This document shows positions 17,418 through 28,576 of a stretch of 34,890 bases of DNA, in pieces. Under the pieces are notes generated by a model that made no database searches, was not told the origin of the DNA, and saw only the letters and a program-made list of their open reading frames with translations. The position numbers and the translations under genes were made by a program. How positions within the stretch are numbered: the first letter of the stretch is position 1; each line of letters begins with the position of its first letter. This DNA comes from Mesorhizobium sp. (GTDB taxonomy: Bacteria > Pseudomonadota > Alphaproteobacteria > Rhizobiales > Rhizobiaceae), in assembly GCA_004020315.1 (NCBI GenBank), contig SAQG01000052.1, positions 1 through 34,890 of the forward strand, read 5' to 3'.

Positions 17418-18167
17418 TCAGACGGCTGGCTTCTCCGCCAGGACCATGTAGTTAACGTCCATGTCCTTTGACCGCTGCCAGCGGTCGGCGAGCGGATTGT
17501 AGGTGACGCCGGTGCGATCGATGACGGTCAGGCCAGCGCCGGTCAGCGCCTTTTCCAGCTCGTCGGGCCGCACCAGCTTGCCGAACTGGTGGGTGCCGCG
17601 CGGCAACCAGCGCAGCACATATTCGGCGCCGATAATGGCCAGCCCCAGCGCCTTCAGCGTGCGGTTGATGGTGGCGACGAACATGATGCCGCCGGGCTTG
17701 ACCATCTCGCCGCATTTGGCCACGAACAGGTCGATGTCGGCAACATGCTCGACCACTTCCATGTTGAGAATGACGTCGAATTTCTCCCCGGCGTCAGCCA
17801 GATCCTCGGCTGTCGTGGCACGGTAATCCACCGTCACGCCGACCTCCGCCGCATGCAGCTTGGCCACTTCGATGTTGGTGACGGATGCGTCGGCGCCGAT
17901 CACTTCGGCGCCAAGCCGCGCCATCGGCTCGCACAACAGCCCGCCGCCACAGCCGATATCGAGGATGCGCAGGCCCTCGAACGGCCGCGCCGCACGCGGG
18001 TCGCGGCCGAAGCGCGCCGCCACCTGGTCGCGTATATAGGCAAGCCGGATCGGATTGAACTTGTGCAGCGGGCGGAATTTGCCGTTCGGATTCCACCATT
18101 CGGCGGCAAGAGCGGAAAAGCGCTCCACTTCTCCGGCATCGATCGTCGATCGTCGGGGTTCTGGCAT
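17418..18167 (-). CDS. ubiG: Ubiquinone biosynthesis O-methyltransferase UbiG
   Basis: A 249-residue SAM-dependent enzyme that performs both O-methylations of ubiquinone synthesis at the inner membrane face. Landmarks: the N-terminal FSALAAEWWNPNGKFRPLHK and NPIRLAYIRD typical of UbiG, SAM motif I LRILDIGCGGGLLCEPMA (about 68-84), FDVILNMEVVEHVADIDLFV, and GGIMFVATINRTLKALGLAI. It ends with WQRSKDMDVNYMVLAEKP. The ATG at 18167 has AGGAG eight bases upstream. It is a single gene, divergent from lysC across about 400 bases, an order I know from other Rhizobiales. No defect is seen. Confidence 0.97.
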   Translation of the reverse strand: MPEPRRSTIDAGEVERFSALAAEWWNPNGKFRPLHKFNPIRLAYIRDQVAARFGRDPRAARPFEGLRILDIGCGGGLLCEPMARLGAEVIGADASVTNIEVAKLHAAEVGVTVDYRATTAEDLADAGEKFDVILNMEVVEHVADIDLFVAKCGEMVKPGGIMFVATINRTLKALGLAIIGAEYVLRWLPRGTHQFGKLVRPDELEKALTGAGLTVIDRTGVTYNPLADRWQRSKDMDVNYMVLAEKPAV

Positions 18168-18565
18168 CGTGTGGTCTCCTCGAACGCTAGGAAGTCGGTC
18201 GAGAGCCAGCGAATGTCAAGGCAGCAATTTCGCCTGTTGCCCGTTACGCCTGTGCTGCGCCTCTGTTCGGTTACGATGAGATCCTGGAAGTCTCGCCGGC
18301 AGGCTTGGTTGTCGACTATCCGGGACTATGGAGAGGCGCAGCGCGCATGGGCTGAAGCCGTCACCATTTCCCCGACGGGCATTGCGGGCGCGTAATGCTG
18401 CGCTCGTGGTGCTTTCGTCGCCCAGGTGGCAAGCGGCGGCACGCCTTGCGAAACCCATAGCATTTGGCTAAGGAGGCCGCGAATTCAGCGACCGGCCCAG
18501 CCGGACGCTCCCTTTCCGTTTTTTCGGCCGCCGCTCCGGCACCCAGTCAAAGGCATTTCGCTTCC
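18168..18565. other. Intergenic stretch between ubiG and lysC
   Basis: These 398 bases must hold the promoters for both divergent genes. I see no convincing small gene, no known riboswitch, and no strong inverted repeat. An in-frame TTG at 18464 would extend lysC by 34 residues with a low-complexity lead that does not look like aspartate kinase. Confidence 0.4.
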
Positions 18566-19819
18566 ATGGCGCGCATCGTGATGAAATTCGGCGGAACCTC
18601 CGTCGCCGACATCGCCCGCATCCGCAATGTGGCGCGCCATGTCAAACGCGAGGTCGATGCCGGCCATGAGGTCGCGGTGGTCGTCTCGGCGATGGCCGGC
18701 AAGACCAACGAGCTCGTGCAGTGGACGCGCGAAGCCTCGCCTATGCACGATGCGCGCGAATATGACGCCGTCGTTGCCTCCGGCGAGCAGGTGACTGCCG
18801 GCCTACTAGCGATCGCGCTGCAGAACATGGGCGTCCATGCCCGTTCCTGGCAAGGCTGGCAGATCCCGATCAAGACCGACAATGCGCATGGCGCGGCGCG
18901 CATTCTCGACATCGACGGCGCGTTTCTGATCAAGCGCTTCGGCGAGGGCCAGGTGGCGGTGGTCGCCGGCTTCCAGGGCATCGGGCCGGACAACCGCATC
19001 GCGACGCTCGGCCGCGGCGGCTCCGACACCAGTGCCGTCGCCATCGCGGCGGCGGTCAAGGCCGACCGCTGCGACATCTATACGGATGTCGACGGGGTCT
19101 ACACCACCGATCCGCGCATCGAGCCGAAAGCACGGCGGCTGGCCAAGATTTCCTTCGAGGAAATGCTTGAAATGGCCTCGCTCGGCGCCAAGGTCCTGCA
19201 GGTACGTTCGGTCGAGCTTGCCATGGTGCACAGGGTGCGTACTTTCGTACGGTCGTCCTTCGACGATCCCGACGCGTCCGGAATGGGGGATTTGCTCAAT
19301 CCGCCCGGAACGCTTATTTGCGACGAGGAAGAGATCGTGGAACAGCAGGTCGTCACCGGAATTGCCTATGCCAAGGACGAAGCGCAGATTTCGTTGCGCC
19401 GTGTCGGCGACCGGCCGGGCGTCGCCGCCGGCATTTTCGGGCCGCTGGCCGAGGCCAACATCAATGTCGACATGATCGTTCAGAACATTTCCGAGGACGG
19501 CAAGTTCACCGACATGACCTTCACCGTGCCGTCCGGCGATGTCGACAAGGCGCTTGCCGTGCTCGAGCGGCTGAAGACCACGATTGGCTACGACGTCATA
19601 CAGTCGGAGGCCGGCATGTCGAAAGTCTCGGTCATCGGCATCGGCATGCGCAGCCATGCGGGCGTCGCCGCCACCGCCTTCAAGGCGCTGGCCGACAAGG
19701 CGATCAACATCCGCGCGATCACGACCTCCGAGATCAAGATTTCGATCCTGATCGACGGTCCCTACACCGAACTTGCGGTTCGTACTTTGCATTCCGTCTA
19801 CGGTCTGGATAAGCAGTAG
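18566..19819 (+). CDS. lysC: Aspartate kinase
   Basis: A 417-residue enzyme that phosphorylates aspartate, the first step toward lysine, threonine, methionine and diaminopimelate. The kinase domain opens ARIVMKFGGTSVADIARIRN, followed by VVVSAMAGKTNELV, a GRGGSDTSAVAIAAAVKADR motif and CDIYTDVDGVYTTDPRIEPK. Two ACT regulatory domains follow (about 265-335 with VGDRPGVAAGIFGPLAEANI, and 345-410 with SKVSVIGIGMRSHAGVAATA). This is the length of the lysine/threonine-inhibited alpha-type kinase. The ATG at 18566 is chosen by homology to the family N-terminus; AAAGG lies 12 bases upstream. It is followed by ptsP, as in many rhizobia. No lysine riboswitch is recognisable. Confidence 0.96.
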   Translation: MARIVMKFGGTSVADIARIRNVARHVKREVDAGHEVAVVVSAMAGKTNELVQWTREASPMHDAREYDAVVASGEQVTAGLLAIALQNMGVHARSWQGWQIPIKTDNAHGAARILDIDGAFLIKRFGEGQVAVVAGFQGIGPDNRIATLGRGGSDTSAVAIAAAVKADRCDIYTDVDGVYTTDPRIEPKARRLAKISFEEMLEMASLGAKVLQVRSVELAMVHRVRTFVRSSFDDPDASGMGDLLNPPGTLICDEEEIVEQQVVTGIAYAKDEAQISLRRVGDRPGVAAGIFGPLAEANINVDMIVQNISEDGKFTDMTFTVPSGDVDKALAVLERLKTTIGYDVIQSEAGMSKVSVIGIGMRSHAGVAATAFKALADKAINIRAITTSEIKISILIDGPYTELAVRTLHSVYGLDKQ

Positions 19820-19836
19820 CAGACTGCATCGGCCTG

Positions 19837-19928
19837 AGAATCGGAGTCGATCTTCGAAAAGCACGATGCAGCAGATCGAAAGTCTTAGAGCGTCCTTTGT
19901 ACCTCCAATTGGACGGATGGCGCTCTAA
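19837..19928. repeat. Palindromic element (TTAGAGCG...CGCTCTAA family), copy 1
   Basis: The right part is a hairpin with arms TTAGAGCG (19885-19892) and CGCTCTAA (19921-19928). The left part (19837-19880, including TTCGAAAAGCACGATGC) is similar to 29053-29090, so the whole 90-base unit occurs twice in the window. In this copy the inner stem is degenerate. It lies between lysC and ptsP. Confidence 0.8.
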
Positions 19929-20000
19929 TTGAGTTGTTGCGTGAGCGCCGGCCGCGGGAGAAACTGTGGCGGGCAAAATGTCCATTGGAGACAAGCCGCG

Positions 20001-22271
20001 ATGCGTGATACGGCCAGTGGCCCGCGCGTTTTGCTGAAACGGCTCCGCGAGCTCATGCAGGAGCCGCTGGAGCCGCAGGAGCGGCTCGACCGTATCGTGC
20101 GCGATATCGCCGCCAATATGGTCGCCGAAGTGTGCTCGCTCTATGTGCTGCGCGCCGATTCGGTGCTCGAACTCTATGCCACCGAGGGTCTGAACCCGAA
20201 CGCCGTCCATTTGGCGCAACTCAGGCTGGGGGAAGGCCTCGTCGGGACGATCGCGGCCTCAGCACGGCCGCTCAATCTCTCCAACGCGCAGGAACATCCA
20301 GCCTTCGCCTACCTGCCGGAGACGGGGGAAGAGATCTACAATTCCTTCCTCGGCGTGCCTGTGCTCAGGGCGGGGCGCACGCTCGGTGTGCTGGTCGTCC
20401 AGAACAAGACCATGCGCCACTATCGCGACGACGAGGTCGAAGCGCTGGAAACGACGGCGATGGTGATCGCCGAGATGATCGCCACCGGCGACCTTGCCCG
20501 GCTGACCCGGCCCGGGCTCGAGCTCGACCTGCGCCGCCCGGTGAGCTTTACCGGCCTGTCCTTCAACGAGGGCGTCGGGCTAGGTCATGTCGTGCTGCAC
20601 GAGCCGCGCATCGTCGTCACCAACCTGTTCAACGAGGACAGCGATGAGGAGATCAGGCGGCTCGATACATCCCTCGGTTCGCTCAGGCTCTCCATCGACG
20701 ACATGCTGGAACGCCGCGAAGTCGCCTTCGAGGGCGAGCATCGCCAGGTGCTCGAAGCCTATCGCATGTTCGCCAACGACAGCGGCTGGGTGCGCCGGCT
20801 GGAAGAGGCGATCCGCAACGGTCTGACGGCGGAAGCGGCGGTGGAAAAAGTGCAGAGCGACATGCGTGCCCGCATGCTGCACATGACCGATCCGTATCTG
20901 CGCGAGCGGATGAGCGATTTCGACGATCTCGCCAACCGGTTGCTGCGCCAGTTGATGGGGCGCGCGCCGGATGATGTCGCGGCCTCGCTGCCGAAGGACG
21001 CCATTATCGTCGCCCGCTCGATGGGGGCCGCCGAACTGCTCGACTATCCCAGAGACAAGCTGCGCGGGCTGGTGCTCGAGGACGGCGCGGCGACCAGCCA
21101 TGTCGTTATCGTGGCGCGGGCGATGGGCATACCGGTCGCGGGCCAGATGAAGGGCGCCGTTTCCATGGCGGAAAACGGCGACGCCATCATTGTCGACGGC
21201 GAAGAAGGGGCGATCCACCTGCGCCCCCAGCCCGACCTCGAAGCCGCCTATGCCGAAAAGGTCCGCTTCCGTGCGCGGCGGCAGGAGGTCTACCGCGAGC
21301 TGCGCAAGAAGCCGTCGGTCACCAAGGACGGCGTCCAGGTCGACCTTCTGATGAATGCGGGCCTGGCCGTCGATCTGCCGCAGCTTGCCGAGGCAGGCGC
21401 CGCCGGCATCGGCCTGTTCCGCACCGAGCTGCAATTCATGGTCGCCTCGACCTTTCCGCGTGCGGAAGCCCAGGAACGGCTCTACCGTGACGTGCTCGAG
21501 GCGGCGCGCGGCAAGCCGGTGACCTTCCGCACCATCGATATCGGCGGCGACAAGGTGCTGCCCTACTTCAAGGATACGGTCCAGGAGGAGAACCCGGCGC
21601 TTGGCTGGCGAGCCATCCGTCTTACGCTGGACCGGCCGGGCCTGTTGCGCACCCAGATCCGCGCGCTTCTGAAGGCCTGCGGTGGGCGTGAGCTGAAGCT
21701 GATGCTGCCTATGGTGACGGAGCTCGGCGAGGTCGCACAGGCGCGCGAAATCATCGATCGCGAGGTACGGCATCTGTCGCGCTTTGCCCATCATCTGCCG
21801 ACCAGCCTGAAGCTCGGGGCCATGCTGGAAGTGCCTTCGCTGCTGTTCCAGCTCGATGAGCTGATGAAGGCCGTCGATTTCGTCTCGGTCGGCTCGAACG
21901 ATCTGTTCCAGTTCGTCATGGCGGTCGATCGCGGCAACACGCAGCTCTCCGATCGCTTCGATGCGCTGTCGACGCCGTTCCTGCGCGTTCTGAAGCTGGT
22001 TGCCGACGCCGGGGTGCGCAATCAAACGCCGGTGACGTTGTGCGGCGAACTTGCGGGCAAGCCGATCTCGGCGATGGCGCTGATCGGCCTTGGCTACCGG
22101 TCGATCTCGATGTCGCCGGCCTCGATCGGGCCGGTCAAGGCGATGCTGACGGAACTGCCGCTGGCCGAGCTGGAAGCTTTCTTCAACGACAATCTCATGG
22201 CGCCGTCCCAGAAAGTGCCGATGCGGGCGCTGCTGCAGGCCTTTGCCGACGACCGCTCCATTCCGTTGTAA
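20001..22271 (+). CDS. ptsP: Phosphoenolpyruvate-protein phosphotransferase, nitrogen PTS enzyme I
   Basis: A 756-residue EI-Ntr: it takes phosphate from PEP and passes it to NPr and EIIA-Ntr, a regulatory chain for nitrogen, carbon and potassium physiology in the cytoplasm. An N-terminal GAF sensor spans about 20-165 (LYVLRADSVLELYATEGLNP, YNSFLGVPVLRAGRTLGVLV). The swivelling His domain follows, with phospho-acceptor His367 in DGAATSHVVIVARAMGIPV. The PEP-binding barrel has GLFRTELQFM, TFRTIDIGGDKVLPYF, GAMLEVPSLLFQ, FVSVGSNDLFQFVMAVDRGN and TLCGELAGKPI. The ATG at 20001 has GGAG ten bases upstream; the frame is open to 19929 but that part is outside the family. ptsN and the NPr gene are not in the window. 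Confidence 0.96.
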   Translation: MRDTASGPRVLLKRLRELMQEPLEPQERLDRIVRDIAANMVAEVCSLYVLRADSVLELYATEGLNPNAVHLAQLRLGEGLVGTIAASARPLNLSNAQEHPAFAYLPETGEEIYNSFLGVPVLRAGRTLGVLVVQNKTMRHYRDDEVEALETTAMVIAEMIATGDLARLTRPGLELDLRRPVSFTGLSFNEGVGLGHVVLHEPRIVVTNLFNEDSDEEIRRLDTSLGSLRLSIDDMLERREVAFEGEHRQVLEAYRMFANDSGWVRRLEEAIRNGLTAEAAVEKVQSDMRARMLHMTDPYLRERMSDFDDLANRLLRQLMGRAPDDVAASLPKDAIIVARSMGAAELLDYPRDKLRGLVLEDGAATSHVVIVARAMGIPVAGQMKGAVSMAENGDAIIVDGEEGAIHLRPQPDLEAAYAEKVRFRARRQEVYRELRKKPSVTKDGVQVDLLMNAGLAVDLPQLAEAGAAGIGLFRTELQFMVASTFPRAEAQERLYRDVLEAARGKPVTFRTIDIGGDKVLPYFKDTVQEENPALGWRAIRLTLDRPGLLRTQIRALLKACGGRELKLMLPMVTELGEVAQAREIIDREVRHLSRFAHHLPTSLKLGAMLEVPSLLFQLDELMKAVDFVSVGSNDLFQFVMAVDRGNTQLSDRFDALSTPFLRVLKLVADAGVRNQTPVTLCGELAGKPISAMALIGLGYRSISMSPASIGPVKAMLTELPLAELEAFFNDNLMAPSQKVPMRALLQAFADDRSIPL

Positions 22272-22322
22272 ATTCACGTGAGGGCGGCCTGCAAATGTCG
22301 ATTTTCTGCGCTTCCGGTGCTC

Positions 22323-22442
22323 ATGTACCTAGAGGGGTTCATCGTTTCACGGAAACGCCGAACCGCTCTATCTCTTTGTTTTTGCGCAATTTCGGACGGA
22401 AAACCGCTTCACACTTTTCCTGGAATTCCTCTAAATGTACAT
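22323..22442. repeat. Palindromic element with terminal inverted repeats between ptsP and prfA
   Basis: The element is bounded by ATGTAC-TAGAGG at the left and CCTCTA-GTACAT at the right. The left half (22330-22370) folds into a long hairpin with small mismatches: TAGAG..GGTTC..CGTTTC, loop ACG, GAAACG..GAACC..CTCTA. The right half holds GCAATTTCGGACGGAAAACC and CACTTTTCCTGGAATTCC, which I recognise from memory as a very common Rhizobiales intergenic repeat. It is non-coding and fills most of the 241-base gap. Confidence 0.8.
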
Positions 22443-22512
22443 TCCGCTCCGGTTCCCGAAACTCGTCATTTTCGGCTCGCGCTGACGTGAATCTTATCGA
22501 AGCTCCAGGACT

Positions 22513-23592
22513 ATGATCAACCTGCCCCGCGACCGTATGGATCAAGTCGTCAAGCGTTTCGACATGCTCGAAGCGCAGATGTCGGCCGGACCGGCGGCGG
22601 ACGCCTATGTCAAGATGGCGTCGGAATATGCCGAGATCCAGGAGATGGTGGCAAAGATCAGGGCGCTGCGCACCGCCGAGCATGAACAGGCCGACTTGCA
22701 GACGATGCTCGCCGACAAAAGCACCGATGCCGAGATGCGGGCATTGGCCGAGGCCGATCTGCCGGAGGTCAAGGAACGCATCGAAGCGCTGCAGAAGGAC
22801 ATCCAGATCCTGCTTCTGCCCAAGGATGCCGCCGACGACAAGAATGCCATCCTCGAAATCCGCGCCGGCACCGGCGGCGACGAGGCGGCTCTCTTTGCCG
22901 GCGACTTGTTTCGCATGTACGAACGCTATGCCGCGGCACGCGGCTGGCGTTTCGAGACGGCGTCGGCCAGCGAGGGAGAGGTCGGCGGCTACAAGGAAAT
23001 CATCGCCACCATTTCAGGCAAGGGGGTTTTTGCCCATCTGAAATTCGAGTCCGGCGTGCATCGCGTGCAGCGCGTGCCGGCGACCGAGGCCGGCGGACGC
23101 ATCCACACCTCGGCGGCGACGGTTGCCGTGCTGCCGGAAGCGGAAGAGGTCGACATCGACATCAGGGCCGAAGACATCCGCATCGACACGATGCGCGCCT
23201 CTGGTTCGGGCGGCCAGCACGTCAATACCACCGATTCTGCGGTGCGCATCACCCATCTGCCGACCGGCATCATGGTGGTGCAGGCGGAGAAGTCGCAGCA
23301 CCAGAACCGGGCGAAAGCCATGCAGATCCTGCGCGCCAGGCTTTACGACCTGGAGCGCAGCAAGGCCGACGAGGAACGCTCCGAATCGCGCAAGTCGCAG
23401 GTCGGTTCGGGCGATCGCTCGGAGCGCATCCGCACCTATAATTTCCCCCAGGGCCGCGTTACCGACCATCGCATCAATTTGACGCTCTACAAGCTCGACC
23501 GGGTGATGATGGGCGAACTCGACGAGATCGTCGATGCGCTGATCGCCGATCACCAGTCGAAGCTGCTCGCCGATATCGGCCTCGATGGCTGA
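22513..23592 (+). CDS. prfA: Peptide chain release factor 1
   Basis: A 359-residue translation terminator for UAA and UAG. The codon-reading PAT tripeptide is in RVQRVPATEAGGRIHTSAAT, and the catalytic GGQ is at residues 233-235 in RASGSGGQHVNTTDSAVRIT. Other signatures are EIRAGTGGDEAALFAGDLFR and YNFPQGRVTDHRINLTLYKL. Length is that of the family. The ATG at 22513 begins the family N-terminus (MINLPRDRMDQVVKRFDMLE). It overlaps prmC by eight bases; the product of prmC methylates the glutamine of this GGQ, so the pair is a functional operon. Confidence 0.98.
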   Translation: MINLPRDRMDQVVKRFDMLEAQMSAGPAADAYVKMASEYAEIQEMVAKIRALRTAEHEQADLQTMLADKSTDAEMRALAEADLPEVKERIEALQKDIQILLLPKDAADDKNAILEIRAGTGGDEAALFAGDLFRMYERYAAARGWRFETASASEGEVGGYKEIIATISGKGVFAHLKFESGVHRVQRVPATEAGGRIHTSAATVAVLPEAEEVDIDIRAEDIRIDTMRASGSGGQHVNTTDSAVRITHLPTGIMVVQAEKSQHQNRAKAMQILRARLYDLERSKADEERSESRKSQVGSGDRSERIRTYNFPQGRVTDHRINLTLYKLDRVMMGELDEIVDALIADHQSKLLADIGLDG

Positions 23593-24463
23593 CAGTCTGC
23601 CCGGTACCCTCGGGCCGCTGCTGAAAGCGGCGGGGGCACGCCTTGCCGCGGCCGCAGTCGCCGATCCGGCGCTGGATGCAAGGCTGATCGTCGAACATTT
23701 TTCCGGTACGACCCGCACACAAGCCATTGCCGATCCCGAATGCAGGATAGATGCCGGAGCGATTGTGGCGATCGATGCAGCCTTGAGACGGCGGATCGCC
23801 GGAGAGCCGGTGCATCGCATCCTGGGCTATCGCGAATTCTACGGCTTGCGCCTGTCGCTCTCGCCGGAAACGCTGGAGCCGCGACCGGATACCGAAACGC
23901 TGGTCGAAGCGGTGCTGCCCTTCGTGAAGGCGACAGCGGAGCGGCAAGGCGAGTGCCGCATCCTCGATCTCGGCACCGGCACCGGCGCCATCGCGCTGGC
24001 GTTACTCAGCGCCGTTCCGGCGGCGGTCGCCACCGGCGTCGATGTTTCGCAAGGCGCGCTGGCGACCGCCATGCGCAATGCCAGGGAATTGGGGTTGGCC
24101 GACCGGTTCCAGGTGCTCAAATCCGACTGGTTCGAAAAAGTTTTTGGCCGATACCATGTAATTGCCGCTAACCCTCCCTATATACCATCCATAGACATTG
24201 AAAATCTGCAGGACGAAGTCCGCGATTTCGATCCACGTCGGGCCCTCGATGGCGGAGTGGACGGTCTGAGTCCCTACAGGATCATCGCCGCCGAGGCGGC
24301 AGGTTTTTTGGAAGCCGAGGGCAGGATTGCGGTCGAGATCGGCCACACCCAACGCAAAGAGGTCACGGACATATTCTCCGCAGCCAGCTATATGCCGACG
24401 GGGGTATTTCGCGACTTTGGCGGAAACGACAGGGTTCTGATCTTCGAACTGGTAAAGCCGTGA
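23585..24463 (+). CDS. prmC: Release factor glutamine methyltransferase
   Basis: A 292-residue SAM-dependent enzyme that N5-methylates the GGQ glutamine of release factors 1 and 2, speeding peptide release. It has the helical N-terminal domain, LGYREFYGLRLSLSPETLEP with RPDTE, SAM motif I RILDLGTGTGAIALALLSAV (about 121-140), and the catalytic NPPY at residues 196-199 (IAANPPYIPS). The end (FGGNDRVLIFELVKP) is typical. The ATG at 23585 lies inside the last codons of prfA, an eight-base overlap. The C-terminal NDR..FE motif confirms the family. No defect is seen. Confidence 0.97.
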   Translation: MADSLPGTLGPLLKAAGARLAAAAVADPALDARLIVEHFSGTTRTQAIADPECRIDAGAIVAIDAALRRRIAGEPVHRILGYREFYGLRLSLSPETLEPRPDTETLVEAVLPFVKATAERQGECRILDLGTGTGAIALALLSAVPAAVATGVDVSQGALATAMRNARELGLADRFQVLKSDWFEKVFGRYHVIAANPPYIPSIDIENLQDEVRDFDPRRALDGGVDGLSPYRIIAAEAAGFLEAEGRIAVEIGHTQRKEVTDIFSAASYMPTGVFRDFGGNDRVLIFELVKP

Positions 24464-24766
24464 TGCAGTGCGAAAAAAGCGCTTGGCAATGCCGGGGAAT
24501 GCGGCTAGGGTCGCCTTAACCGGATGAGACGAAGCAGGCAGTGCTCTTAGCGATTCGGTTTCCTTAGAAATAGCTGCCTTCTTGCGCAAACGACGCCCAA
24601 GCTTCGTGCGGGAATCGTCCGACAAGTGATGTAACCGGAACAGGATGACACGTGGCGCCAACGCAATCGATGCGGGCGAACGCCGGTGAAGAGACGAAAC
24701 GGCTGGCTGCATGAGCGCCTCCGTTCGTGAAAAAGTTTTCGAAAATTTCAAAATGAAGAGAGTCGA
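24464..24766. other. Intergenic stretch between prmC and the DUF4167 gene
   Basis: These 303 bases contain no open frame with a plausible ribosome site and protein-like composition. The last 40 bases are A-rich (GAAAAAGTTTTCGAAAATTT around 24727-24746, which includes the near-palindromic TTTTCGAAAA), as expected just before a well-translated start. A promoter for the DUF4167 gene is expected here but I cannot fix its boxes. Confidence 0.4.
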
Positions 24767-25702
24767 ATGAGGCCACAACAGCAGAACAGGCGCATGCGCG
24801 GTCGCAACAACAATGGCGGCGGCAATAACAATAACAACAACAACCGCAAGGGCCCAAATCCCCTGACGCGCAACTACGAGAGCAACGGTCCGGACGTGAA
24901 GATCCGCGGATCGGCTCAGCAGATCGCCGAAAAATACGCAACTCTTGCCCGTGATGCGCAAAGCTCCGGCGACCGGGTGATGGCGGAAAACTATCTCCAG
25001 CACGCCGAGCACTACAATCGCATCATCGCTGCCGCGCAGGCCCAGATACCGATCCAGAGCGCTCAGCAGAACCGCGACGATTTCGACGATGACGGCGATG
25101 AAGATCGCGACGAGTTCGATAATGCCGGCAACAGCAATGTCGGCGAGACTGCGGCTCCGGTGGTCAACCACGGTGCCGGCCCGCAGCCGGTCATTGACGG
25201 CACGCCGGCCGAGTTGGCGTTCAACCAGGAAAACGGCCGCGATAATCGCGATAACGGTGGGCGCGACAACAACGGCCGCCATCGCGACCGTCGCCCTAAT
25301 GGCGGCTACAGCCAGAACGGCCAACGCGGCGAATTTGGTGCGCGCGGTGAACAGGGCGGACAGCGCGGCGATCAGAACCGCCGCAACGAGACACCGGTAC
25401 AGAACGAAACGCCCGTACAGGCGGAAGCTGTGGCGACCGAGCCTGTTTCTGTGGCCGAACCCGCGCCGCAGTTCGAAAGCTTTTCGCCGGCGGCTCTCGC
25501 TGCCCAGGCCGAGATGAACGAAGCAGCCGCCGAAAGCGGCGCTGTCCGCCGCCCCAGGCGTCCGCGCCGTCCGCGCGTCAATGCTGATCAGGTGGCTGAT
25601 CAGGTGGATGGCGGTAACGACAATGCTGGCGCCGATAAAGTGAATGCAGCGCCGACGGAAGACGCCGGTGGCGAGCCCGCCATCATCGACGTCAACAACT
25701 GA
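24767..25702 (+). CDS. DUF4167 domain-containing protein
   Basis: A 311-residue protein with an ordered DUF4167 domain and a long disordered tail. The start MRPQQQNRRMRGRNNNGGGN runs through an asparagine tract and then the conserved core NPLTRNYESNGPDVKIRGSA, QQIAEKYATLARDAQSSGDR and MAENYLQHAEHYNRI (about 30-85). The rest is acidic, then Asn/Asp/Arg/Gly-rich, and ends with a basic RRPRRPRRPRV block and an acidic tail. The N- and R-rich arms suggest nucleic-acid contact or phase separation, which is an inference; function is unknown. The ATG at 24767 follows GAAGAGAG. The asparagine tract is encoded by AAC/AAT triplet runs near 24812-24845. It is followed at once by a strong terminator. Confidence 0.9.
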   Translation: MRPQQQNRRMRGRNNNGGGNNNNNNNRKGPNPLTRNYESNGPDVKIRGSAQQIAEKYATLARDAQSSGDRVMAENYLQHAEHYNRIIAAAQAQIPIQSAQQNRDDFDDDGDEDRDEFDNAGNSNVGETAAPVVNHGAGPQPVIDGTPAELAFNQENGRDNRDNGGRDNNGRHRDRRPNGGYSQNGQRGEFGARGEQGGQRGDQNRRNETPVQNETPVQAEAVATEPVSVAEPAPQFESFSPAALAAQAEMNEAAAESGAVRRPRRPRRPRVNADQVADQVDGGNDNAGADKVNAAPTEDAGGEPAIIDVNN

Positions 25703-25728
25703 TCGAGCAAGGCCTTCAGACATTCTTG

Positions 25729-25757
25729 AACGGCGGAGAGAAATCTCCGCCGTTTTT
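25729..25757 (+). terminator. Rho-independent terminator after the DUF4167 gene
   Basis: A perfect 11-base stem (AACGGCGGAGA at 25729-25739 with TCTCCGCCGTT at 25744-25754), a GAAA tetraloop and a run of T. It lies 27 bases after the stop codon and separates this gene from clpB. Confidence 0.92.
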
Positions 25758-25804
25758 GTATTGTGCGCCCGCGGAATATTATGCGGCCACCATTATCGGG
25801 ACGT

Positions 25805-25833
25805 CTTGAGGGTCCGTGGCTTGCGCCCCATAT
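25805..25833 (+). promoter_or_regulatory. Heat-shock (RpoH-type) promoter of clpB
   Basis: CTTGAG (25805-25810), a 17-base spacer and CCATAT (25828-25833) match the alphaproteobacterial sigma-32 pattern of CTTGAA and CCATAT-like boxes. It is about 94 bases upstream of the clpB start, and ClpB is a classical heat-shock protein. No CIRCE-like inverted repeat is seen. Confidence 0.75.
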
Positions 25834-25926
25834 CTCGCGTGAACAGGACCCGGCTCGAACGGGCGGGTCCGTCACCGCAATCTGATCCGGTGCCGCAAAG
25901 CGGGCCGGTGACGGAAGGAGACAGAT

Positions 25927-28533
<2,607 letters not shown>

Positions 28534-28576
28534 TTTCGAGGCTGCCACATAATTAAACATTAAGCAGGGGGCGCAG

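Noticed and set aside
18168..18565. Possible lysine riboswitch upstream of lysC
   Set aside because: I could not recognise the conserved junction elements of the lysine riboswitch, and it is not expected in Alphaproteobacteria.
24806..24845. AAC/AAT runs considered as a phase-variable microsatellite
   Set aside because: They are triplets in frame, so changes in number would only lengthen the asparagine tract, not switch the gene off.
24002..25723. 573-codon minus-strand frame antisense to prmC and DUF4167, with hydrophobic stretches
   Set aside because: The Val/Ala runs mirror the Asn/Asp/Arg codons of the DUF4167 gene on the other strand; no start context and it runs across two real genes.
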